Shown piece by piece: positions 32,691 to 38,640 of a stretch of DNA of 38,640 nt. The DNA lies in NCBI GenBank assembly GCA_017936665.1, contig JAGBFB010000028.1:1-38640 (forward strand), given 5' to 3'. Source of the DNA: Spirochaetaceae bacterium (GTDB lineage Bacteria; Spirochaetota; Spirochaetia; Treponematales; Treponemataceae). The notes below the pieces were generated by a model, which did not search any database, was not told where the DNA came from, and worked only from the letters and a program-made list of their open reading frames with translations. The position numbers and the translations under genes were made by a program. Every line of letters begins with the position of its first letter. The stretch's first letter is position 1.

Positions 32691-33521
32691 CTATTTTGTT
32701 AATGCGTTTATATCTTCTACAGAAAGACCTGTTGCTTTTGCTATATTTTCTACAGTTAGAGACATTGTTAATAAATTTTTAGCAGTTTCGATGGCTTTTT
32801 GTTGAGAACCTTGTGAGATGCCTTGCTGGATTCCTTGTGAGATACCTTGTTCAATTCCTTCTTTAAGTCCACGTCGAAAGTTGTCTCTGTCATGTAAATT
32901 CATACTTTGATACTCCTTTTTGTTGACTTCGTGTTTTTTGATTTTTTCAACGATAGAAGAAAGTTTTTCTGTAAAATCGTCAACAGGCTTTTGATTACAA
33001 ATATACTGTAAAAAAGCTGAAATTTCTAGGTCTTTTTCAATTTTAAACGAAGTTGCGTTAAAAATCTTTTTTATGGATTTATCACTCAAAACTAAATCGT
33101 AATTTTCATCACAGCGGTTTTGAAAAGTATAAATCGGTAAGCCTAAATGGAATGGATCGAATTTACAAATAAAAATTACAAAACTTGTGGGTAGTTCTGA
33201 ATAATCTTGTCCTTTAAGTAAATTATCGCAATCTAACATTGACTGATAAAAACGAGTTCTTAAAGGAATGTTATCATCAAGTGCGTTTTGTAGTTCAATA
33301 TCGAATATTTTATCGCTGTCTTTCACATAAACATCAAGACGTACGCCTTTACTTTCGTAATATGGTGAAATCGTTTTTTCAATTTCAGGATAAGTGATGT
33401 GGTCAATTTTGATTTTTAACAATCTTTCAAGTAATTCTTGGCAAATATCTTGGTTTTCATGCAAGACTTTTTCAAACATGTAATGGTCTGCAAATGTTAA
33501 ATCTTCAAATTTCTTAAACAT
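32691..33521 (-). CDS. Rpn/PD-(D/E)XK nuclease family protein
   Basis: The 276-residue protein belongs to the Rpn (YhgA-like transposase/PDDEXK_2) family. It begins FKKFEDLTFADHYMFEKVL, and the nuclease core RLDVYVKDSDKIFDIELQ places D63, E76 and Q78 at the metal site. The C terminus has the glutamine/glycine repeat typical of the family (GIEQGISQGIQQGIS). I start it at 33521, where GAGGAG stands nine bases upstream on the minus strand; an in-frame ATG at 33581 has no ribosome binding site and adds an unrelated 20 residues. Rpn proteins have been linked to recombination-promoting nuclease activity and phage defence. Mobility is not evident here, as no terminal repeats flank it. Confidence 0.88.
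   Translation of the reverse strand: MFKKFEDLTFADHYMFEKVLHENQDICQELLERLLKIKIDHITYPEIEKTISPYYESKGVRLDVYVKDSDKIFDIELQNALDDNIPLRTRFYQSMLDCDNLLKGQDYSELPTSFVIFICKFDPFHLGLPIYTFQNRCDENYDLVLSDKSIKKIFNATSFKIEKDLEISAFLQYICNQKPVDDFTEKLSSIVEKIKKHEVNKKEYQSMNLHDRDNFRRGLKEGIEQGISQGIQQGISQGSQQKAIETAKNLLTMSLTVENIAKATGLSVEDINALTK
32809..32856 (-). repeat. 24-bp tandem repeat encoding the QG-rich Rpn tail
   Basis: Two imperfect copies, 32809-32832 and 32833-32856 on the + strand, each begin CCTTGTGAGAT and encode an eight-residue GIxQGISQ-like unit. Copy-number change would alter tail length without shifting frame. Confidence 0.7.
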
Positions 33522-33629
33522 AAATTTTTTCTCCTCAAAAATAATTTTTTTTACATCTTTATTATTGAGAAAAAATTGCATTTTTTAGCAAAAACTATGA
33601 AAAATTTTGAAATTTTTTTGCGTTTATAG

Positions 33630-33650
33630 ATCCTGAATCAAGTTCAGGAT
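33630..33650. repeat. Short palindromic element (ATCCTGAA/TTCAGGAT)
   Basis: ATCCTGAA (33630-33637) and TTCAGGAT (33643-33650) form an 8-bp stem with loop TCAAG. Very similar CCTGAA...TTCAGG palindromes occur as small interspersed repeats in several bacterial groups. Only one copy is seen here. It is between the Rpn start and repeat copy 3 and may mark the left edge of the inserted DNA. Confidence 0.55.
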
Positions 33651-33654
33651 GACA

Positions 33655-34026
33655 AGAAGAAGTGCAACCTGTCCACAAATGCCTTTTACATTTCGTTCAT
33701 ACCTCATACAGTTCCATCTATGCCACTTGTTGCAAACAAAGCAAAAACCAATGTGCTAAAGCAAAATTCAGCCAAAAATCGCAAGAAAAATGTGAACTAG
33801 CAAACCCCATGAAGAAAACACGTAAGTCAAAATTGAAATACTCCAGCAAGTTTTGTGAAACAAAACTTGATTGTAAGCCGAAGGCTTACTAAACGACTGA
33901 AAGGAGGAGCCGCAGGTCGTGGGGCATTTTTCTGTTGAAAGGATTTTTGTACGAATTATCTAAATACACAATTTCAATGCGATTTTTGTATCAATTTTTG
34001 CATTTACAAAATTTTTACTTGCTTTA
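33655..34026 (+). repeat. Dispersed intergenic repeat, copy 3
   Basis: It is the most complete copy. It combines the left and middle blocks, the twin hairpins identical to copy 2 (33847-33869 and 33873-33889), and the right block of copy 1 (GGAGCCGCAGGTCG near 33906, GAAAGGATTTTTGTACGAATT near 33938). The right edge is ATTTACAAAATTT...CTTGCTTTAT. It has the same orientation as copies 1 and 2, and like them its right end faces the start of a + strand gene. Confidence 0.75.
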
Positions 34027-34159
34027 TATAACTTTGGGATTTATAATATCAGTTAAGTATTATAATAATAAAAATAATTTCCTGTAAAAATGTATTCCAT
34101 ATTTTGTAAAATAATATTGCTTTTTTTTTGTTGGTAATATAAAAGGTGTCTAACTAATT

Positions 34160-34210
34160 ATGAAGTGAACTGCACCCAAATTATTGGACACTTCATTAGA
34201 TAACTTTTTT
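34160..34210 (+). promoter_or_regulatory. Amylase leader hairpin containing an IS3/IS150-like end sequence
   Basis: ATGAAGTG (34160-34167) pairs with CACTTCAT (34189-34196) around a 21-nt loop, and a T6 run follows at 34205-34210, giving a terminator- or attenuator-like form. The enclosed GAACTGCACCC...TTGGACACTT resembles the terminal inverted repeat of IS150-group IS3 elements. No transposase or second end is present. TAATAT at 34135-34140 could be the -10 of the amylase promoter, making this part of the leader. Confidence 0.45.
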
Positions 34211-34230
34211 GTTAAATAAAAGGGGGAATT

Positions 34231-37200
34231 ATGAAAAAACTATGGATTCCAATATTTATAATATTGGTATTAACAATGACTTTTACAGTTTTTAGCTGTA
34301 AAGACCCAGAACCAGAACCTGGAACTGGTGTAGAAAATCCAACACAAACACCAGATAATAGTGATCAGAGTGATGAAACGACTCAACCTGGTGATTCAGA
34401 TTCTGATAAAGAGGATTCTAGTACGGGGGGGGGTACAACTCCTGTAGCTACTTATACTGTTAGATTTTTGTATGATGAAAGTACAAAAATTAGTGACGAT
34501 ATAACAGATAAAAAAGTAGGAGAAAAAATCAATTTACCAACCGTAAAAGATGTTGAAAGAAAAGGTTTTTCAGGTTGGTTTACTTCAAATTCAAACACAG
34601 GAACACCTATTACAACAGAAAAAGCAGGTGGTGTTTATACTGTAGATTCAAAAGATGCTATTAATAATGTTATAACTCTTTATGCTCTCTATTACGATTT
34701 AGCAAATGAAATCCCAGTAACTGCAATTAAAATTCAAAACGAAAATGAAATTAATTTATCAAAATTAGATATTGGAAATACAGTTACATTCAATATTACA
34801 TACGAACCAGAAAATGCAACTGTAAAACCAAGTGTAAATTGGTCTGTAAGTGATGCTTCAATTTTTGATTTAACTGAATCAAATGGAAAAGTAACAATTA
34901 AAGCAAAAAAAGTTGGAAGTGCAACTTTAAATGCAGTTCTTTCTACAAATGATACAATAAAGGATAGTGTTTCTGCCACAGTTATAAAATCTTTACTAAG
35001 TTTAAGTGTTGCTAAAACAACAGATTATGATTCATCTTCTCCAAGTTTTACAGCAACTGCTAGATATTCAGATAATTCAACAGAAGATGTAACATCAAGT
35101 GCAACATGGACTTCTTCAAACGAAGATGTTGCTACAGTTTCTGCTGGTGTTGTTACTTTGAAAGCTGCTGGCGAAACAACAATTTCTGTATCATATACTT
35201 ATGAAGGTGTTACAAAATCTGGCGGAAACCAAATTATAACTGTAAAATCTAGTGGTGGAACAACAAATAGTTATGTGTTTTATTTCTTATCAAGCTACAA
35301 TGAAGTTTCTGGTGGTGGATATCTTTATGGTTGGAAAGATGGAGATGTTAAACCTTTTGGTGAGTGGCCAGGAACAAAAATGAGCCTCACAGATGCAGAA
35401 AATGCTTACTATCTTATTGTTGAAGATATGTCTGGAATGAAAGGCTTGATTTTTAATAATAATGGTTCAAACAAAACAGGCGATATTACTTCTTTCCCTG
35501 CAAGTGCAGGACACTGGTTGTATTGGCATAACGGTAATAATTGGGAATGGAAAGAATACACAGATTCTCCTGTATCTGTTCCAGGTTCTTCAGGTGGTTC
35601 TTTATCTGGTGATGTAACTGTAGAACCTTTACCAGATGACGATGGTTCAGATGAAGGTGATAATTCAGGTTCTGGCAGTGGAAGTTCTTCAGGAAATACA
35701 GGTTCTTCTATAACAGATAGAATTATTCTTCATGCTTATGAGTATGTAAATGTTTATGTTTGGGATACTTCAGATTCATCTTTGAACGCAAAGCATAAAA
35801 CAATGGATCAAGAAGGTGATTCCAACTGGTATACCGCAACATTAAATGTAACAAGTGCTTCTATTATCTTTACAAAATCTGCCGGTGATTGGGATTCCCA
35901 AACAGGTAACCTTTCACGAGAGGCAGGTGAATGGTGGTATAAAAATGGTACTTGGACAGACTATAATCCAGATGACACAGTTGTACCAGAAATTTCTAAA
36001 TTAACAGCTAATAAAACAGGAGTAATCTCTGGAATCGTAGAATTTACAGTTTCTGCAACAGATAATTTAAAACTTGCAACAGCCACATTCTATTGTGATG
36101 AAAAACAGATTGGCTCTGTAAATATGACTTCAACAAGCGATACTCAAACTTTTGATTGGGATTCTAGATATTGTTCAAATGGAAACCATATAATAAAAGT
36201 TGTTGTAGCTGATGTTGGAGGAAATACTTCTGAAAAAACTCTTTCTATTACAACAGAAAACGAAAATCTTCCACCTGTTCCTTCTATGACAGGTGCTAAA
36301 GTAGCAAAATTTGGTGATACAAAAACATTCAAGAGTACTTCAACTGATCCAAACGGAACAATATCAGCTTATGCTTGGTCTGTAACTGGAGGTGCAACTA
36401 TTGAAGGTTCTACAACAAGTGAAAGTGTTCAAATTAAATTCCCAGAAACAGAAACAACTTGTGTTATTACATTAGTCGTAACTGATAATGATGGTGCAAA
36501 ATCAACTGTTACAAAAGAAGTTGAAGTAAAAAATCTAACAGTTACAGACTTCCGTGAAGAAACAATTTACTTCTTGATGACAACACGTTTCTATGATGGT
36601 GATCCTACAAATAACCAATATTCTTGGGACGAAGGTGGAGATTATCTAAAGAAAACAGAAGGTGACTATGCTTGGCGTGGAGACTTTGCTGGAATTATCG
36701 AAAAACTTGACTATATCAAAGCTCTTGGATTTAGTGCAATTTGGATTACTCCTGTTGTAGAAAATTCATCTGGTATTGACTATCACGGATATCATGCCTC
36801 TGACTTTAGTAGAGTTGATCCTCGTTATGCAAAAACAGGTCAAGATCCTATGGCTGCATATCAAGAATTGATTGATGCTTGTCATGCAAAAGGAATCAAA
36901 GTAATTCAAGATATCGTATTGAACCATACAGGTAACTTTGGTGAAGCAGGCTTGTTCAAAATGTTCGATACAAGAAAAACTGATGTTGATGAAAATGGTC
37001 ATACAAACTTTGTAACTCTAGATCCTTATGGTGGATATGGATATGAAGCATTGAAAAAAGCTCTTGCTGGAAGTGATTACGATAGTCTTCCTGGTGAACA
37101 GCAATATGGTGCTCGTATCAATGCCATGAAAGAAGATACAAATGATACAAACTTGATTTATCATCATGCAAAAATGATTGATTGGAATAGCGAAAACTGT

Positions 37201-38421
37201 CAATTAGGTCAAATGGCAGGAGACTGTGTAGACTTAAATACAGAAAATCCAACTGTTTATAATTACTTAATTAATTGCTATAACAACTATATTGATATGG
37301 GTGTTGATGGTTTCCGTATCGATACAGTAAAACATATTTCTCGTTTGACATTTAACAAAACATTCTTGCCAGCATTTAGAGAAACAGGTGGTGATAGTTT
37401 CTTCATGTTTGGTGAAACTTGTGCAAGATATCGTGGTCGTTGGAACGAAGGTGTTCCTGCTCTTTCTCCTTCATTCTATACTTGGGCAGAAACAGAAAAC
37501 TTTGCTTGGAGTGATACAGATGCCGCTACAAACAGTGCTTCTGCAACAAAACATTTTGGTACTTACAATAGTGATTTTAATCCTCCAAAAAATTCAATTG
37601 CTAACCACAAATTGAACGGAAATGAATATCATACTCCAGATTACTCAAAACGTTCTTATCTTGACCAAATTGACTTCCCAATGCACTGGGCTTTCAATAG
37701 TGTAAATGATGCTTATAATACTTGTCTATCTTATGATGATGACTTTAATGATGCAACTTGGAATGTAACTTATGTTGATAGTCATGACTACGCTCCAGAT
37801 GGTGCCCCAGAAAATCAACGATTTGCAGGTTATTGGCCAGATAAACTTAACTTGATGTTTACTTTCCGTGGTATTCCTTGTATTTATTACGGTTCTGAAA
37901 TTGAATTCAAGAAAGGAATGCCTATTGATCCTGCTAACACAAGAACTTCTCTTGAAGAATCTGGACGTGCTTACTTAGGAACACATCTTGAAGGAACAGT
38001 TACAGCAACAGATTATGGTGAATATGAAGCAACAGGTGCTGTTGCAGAAACTTTGAATCATGATTTGGCACAGCACATCATTCGTTTGAACAAAATTCGT
38101 CGTGCAGTTCCTGCATTGCAGAAAGGTCAGTATTCTACAGAAGGATGTAGCGGTTCTATTGCATTTAAGCGAAGATTTACAGATGCAGAAACTGGTGTTG
38201 ATAGTTTTGTTTGTGTAACAATCAATGGTGGTGCTACATTCTCAAATATTCCAAATGGAACATATAGAGAATTGATTACAGGTAAAACTGTAACAGGTTC
38301 TTCAATTACATCTGATTCTATTGGACAAGGTAATATGCGTGTTTATGTTCTTCAAAATGCAACTGCTGATGCTTATGGTGCAAATTGCAAAATTGGAACT
38401 GATGGTGCATATCTCAATTAG
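34231..38421 (+). CDS. Multidomain lipoprotein alpha-amylase (GH13)
   Basis: This 1396-residue lipoprotein has AAGGGGG five bases before the ATG, a signal sequence and lipidated C23 (TVFSC), and an acidic Pro/Ser/Asp tether. An InlB-type repeat (~72-155), two Big2-like Ig domains (~158-345) and a CBM26-like starch-binding module (~346-444; WPGTKM, WLYWHNGNNWEW) follow. Next come a G/S linker, a second CBM26/25-like module (~495-580), an Ig-like domain (~582-675) and a PKD-like domain (~678-769). The catalytic (beta/alpha)8 barrel follows from ~771. GH13 regions: DIVLNHTG (D894, H899), GFRIDTVKH (R1029, nucleophile D1031), FGETC (acid/base E1062) and VDSHD (D1186), so the site is complete. It hydrolyses alpha-1,4-glucans at the cell surface. 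A G9 tract lies at codons 65-68. A Gly/Asp-rich C-terminal beta-domain closes it. Confidence 0.93.
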   Translation: MKKLWIPIFIILVLTMTFTVFSCKDPEPEPGTGVENPTQTPDNSDQSDETTQPGDSDSDKEDSSTGGGTTPVATYTVRFLYDESTKISDDITDKKVGEKINLPTVKDVERKGFSGWFTSNSNTGTPITTEKAGGVYTVDSKDAINNVITLYALYYDLANEIPVTAIKIQNENEINLSKLDIGNTVTFNITYEPENATVKPSVNWSVSDASIFDLTESNGKVTIKAKKVGSATLNAVLSTNDTIKDSVSATVIKSLLSLSVAKTTDYDSSSPSFTATARYSDNSTEDVTSSATWTSSNEDVATVSAGVVTLKAAGETTISVSYTYEGVTKSGGNQIITVKSSGGTTNSYVFYFLSSYNEVSGGGYLYGWKDGDVKPFGEWPGTKMSLTDAENAYYLIVEDMSGMKGLIFNNNGSNKTGDITSFPASAGHWLYWHNGNNWEWKEYTDSPVSVPGSSGGSLSGDVTVEPLPDDDGSDEGDNSGSGSGSSSGNTGSSITDRIILHAYEYVNVYVWDTSDSSLNAKHKTMDQEGDSNWYTATLNVTSASIIFTKSAGDWDSQTGNLSREAGEWWYKNGTWTDYNPDDTVVPEISKLTANKTGVISGIVEFTVSATDNLKLATATFYCDEKQIGSVNMTSTSDTQTFDWDSRYCSNGNHIIKVVVADVGGNTSEKTLSITTENENLPPVPSMTGAKVAKFGDTKTFKSTSTDPNGTISAYAWSVTGGATIEGSTTSESVQIKFPETETTCVITLVVTDNDGAKSTVTKEVEVKNLTVTDFREETIYFLMTTRFYDGDPTNNQYSWDEGGDYLKKTEGDYAWRGDFAGIIEKLDYIKALGFSAIWITPVVENSSGIDYHGYHASDFSRVDPRYAKTGQDPMAAYQELIDACHAKGIKVIQDIVLNHTGNFGEAGLFKMFDTRKTDVDENGHTNFVTLDPYGGYGYEALKKALAGSDYDSLPGEQQYGARINAMKEDTNDTNLIYHHAKMIDWNSENCQLGQMAGDCVDLNTENPTVYNYLINCYNNYIDMGVDGFRIDTVKHISRLTFNKTFLPAFRETGGDSFFMFGETCARYRGRWNEGVPALSPSFYTWAETENFAWSDTDAATNSASATKHFGTYNSDFNPPKNSIANHKLNGNEYHTPDYSKRSYLDQIDFPMHWAFNSVNDAYNTCLSYDDDFNDATWNVTYVDSHDYAPDGAPENQRFAGYWPDKLNLMFTFRGIPCIYYGSEIEFKKGMPIDPANTRTSLEESGRAYLGTHLEGTVTATDYGEYEATGAVAETLNHDLAQHIIRLNKIRRAVPALQKGQYSTEGCSGSIAFKRRFTDAETGVDSFVCVTINGGATFSNIPNGTYRELITGKTVTGSSITSDSIGQGNMRVYVLQNATADAYGANCKIGTDGAYLN
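34425..34433 (+). repeat. G9 homopolymer tract in the amylase coding sequence
   Basis: Nine consecutive G residues (ACG GGG GGG GGT, codons 65-68) lie in the tether just after the signal peptide. Gain of one G brings TAG within about ten codons. Loss of one G brings TAG after about five codons (GTA CAA CTC CTG TAG). Slippage would thus switch the enzyme off cleanly. Poly-G tracts are known phase-variation sites in Treponema pallidum. Confidence 0.8.
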
Positions 38422-38457
38422 GTTTTAATTCACAAATAAAATAAAGGGGGAAAATAA

Positions 38458-38509
38458 GAAAGGGAAAGTCTAATAAGTTCATATATAGGACTTGTTAGAC
38501 AACCCTTTC
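38458..38509 (+). terminator. Strong hairpin after the amylase gene
   Basis: GAAAGGG (38458-38464) pairs with CCCTTTC (38503-38509). Separated by a small A-rich internal loop, GTCTAATAAGT (38468-38478) pairs with ACTTGTTAGAC (38490-38500) with one G/T pair, leaving an 11-nt AT-rich loop. The following TTGTTTGTG is only moderately T-rich. It may terminate amylase transcription, or act as a leader structure for the next gene. Confidence 0.65.
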
Positions 38510-38522
38510 TTGTTTGTGTAAA

Positions 38523-38640
38523 ATGAGAAAAATATTATCAATTATGCTAAGCTTGTTGATGGTAACAAGTTTTATGTTTGTAGGCTGTAAGGATCCAGAA
38601 CCAGAGCCAACACCACCTGCAGTAAACACACCTAATAATG
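38523..38640 (+). CDS. Lipoprotein N terminus (3'-truncated by window)
   Basis: The ORF opens MRKILSIMLSLLMVTSFM and continues FVGCKDPEPEPTPP to the window edge (39 codons visible). This is a signal sequence with a spirochaetal-type lipobox (FVGC) and a lipidated C22. The tether CKDPEPEP is identical to that of the preceding amylase, so it is probably a second surface lipoprotein, perhaps also for polysaccharide use. No Shine-Dalgarno lies close to the ATG; the nearest G-rich run (AAAGGGGG, 38443-38450) is 72 bases upstream beyond the hairpin. The function of the mature protein cannot be told. Confidence 0.75.
   Translation, partial: MRKILSIMLSLLMVTSFMFVGCKDPEPEPTPPAVNTPNN

Larger units (their letters stand above)
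33522..34230. other. Gene-free interval with palindrome, repeat copy 3 and amylase upstream region
   Basis: No gene can be supported in 709 bp. It contains a short palindrome (33630-33650), repeat copy 3 (about 33655-34026), an AT-only inverted repeat TTATAATA/TATTATAA (34041-34048/34058-34065), a T9 run (34121-34129) and TAATAT (34135-34140). It ends with an IS3-like end inside a hairpin (34160-34196). The ORF at 33662-33892 lies wholly in the repeat. Confidence 0.7.

Noticed and set aside
33522-33581. Upstream ATG (33581) for the Rpn gene
   Set aside because: It has no ribosome binding site, whereas GAGGAG stands nine bases before the ATG at 33521, where family similarity begins.
33662-33892. 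76-residue ORF in repeat copy 3
   Set aside because: It is composed entirely of repeat blocks and spans the twin hairpins; copies 1 and 2 do not keep the frame.
1-38640. tRNA, rRNA or known riboswitches; DGR template repeat inside the window
   Set aside because: No cloverleaf, rRNA or recognised aptamer core was seen, and no second copy of the 1106-1216 sequence with AAY codons occurs in the window.

Overview
The window looks like a chromosomal piece of a low-GC spirochaete, most likely a host-associated Treponema. This is inferred from the gene set: a divergent EF-G, an OstA/LptD-type outer-membrane protein, a split LolCDE locus, several secreted TPR/PEGA-type proteins and spirochaetal lipoproteins. 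It is not based on a marker gene. Nearly all genes lie on the + strand in tightly packed operons, and there are no rRNA or tRNA genes and no CRISPR array.

Layout. (1) 1-1216: the 3' part of a secreted, repeat-containing protein with a SUMF1/C-type-lectin-fold domain. Its last ~30 codons resemble the variable region of a diversity-generating retroelement (DGR) target. (2) 1217-3362: a terminator, two copies of a ~300-370 bp dispersed intergenic repeat, a YhcC-type radical SAM gene between them, and a leader with four consecutive stem-loops in front of an EF-G paralogue. (3) 3363-11769: EF-G, uvrA and an lptD homologue. (4) 11803-17798: phoH, a 7TM-HD (PgpH-like) phosphodiesterase, ybeY, a corC-like gene and a TPR protein. 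(5) 17806-18702 (- strand): a secreted FN3/TPR-like protein. (6) 18766-22830: an orphan Cas2-like gene, prfB with its programmed +1 frameshift, a PEGA-like membrane protein and ftsY. (7) 22851-31354: an unknown secreted protein, lolC/E, lolD, lolE/C, mcsA, mcsB and clpC, closely spaced in one direction with no ctsR. (8) 31376-32650: avtA, then convergent with an Rpn/PD-(D/E)XK protein. (9) 33522-38640: a third copy of the intergenic repeat, an IS3-like end, a 1396-residue multidomain lipoprotein alpha-amylase carrying a G9 tract, a strong hairpin, and the start of a second lipoprotein with the same CKDPEPEP tether.

How the parts fit. The core operons cover ribosome function and RNA maturation (EF-G, RF2, YbeY, PhoH), DNA repair (UvrA), membrane-protein targeting (FtsY), lipoprotein export (LolCDE), outer-membrane assembly (LptD-like) and protein quality control (McsA/McsB/ClpC). 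The two flanks carry the accessory surface functions: a possibly diversifiable lectin-fold protein and a surface-anchored starch degrader that may be phase-variable.

Most notable observations: the DGR-like variable region; an McsB whose catalytic NEED glutamates and active-site cysteine are replaced; an orphan Cas2-like protein coupled to prfB; the four-hairpin leader before an EF-G lacking the usual domain IV loop; a three-copy structured repeat family; promoter/start-codon arrangements suggesting leaderless mRNAs; and a G9 tract placed to switch the amylase on and off.
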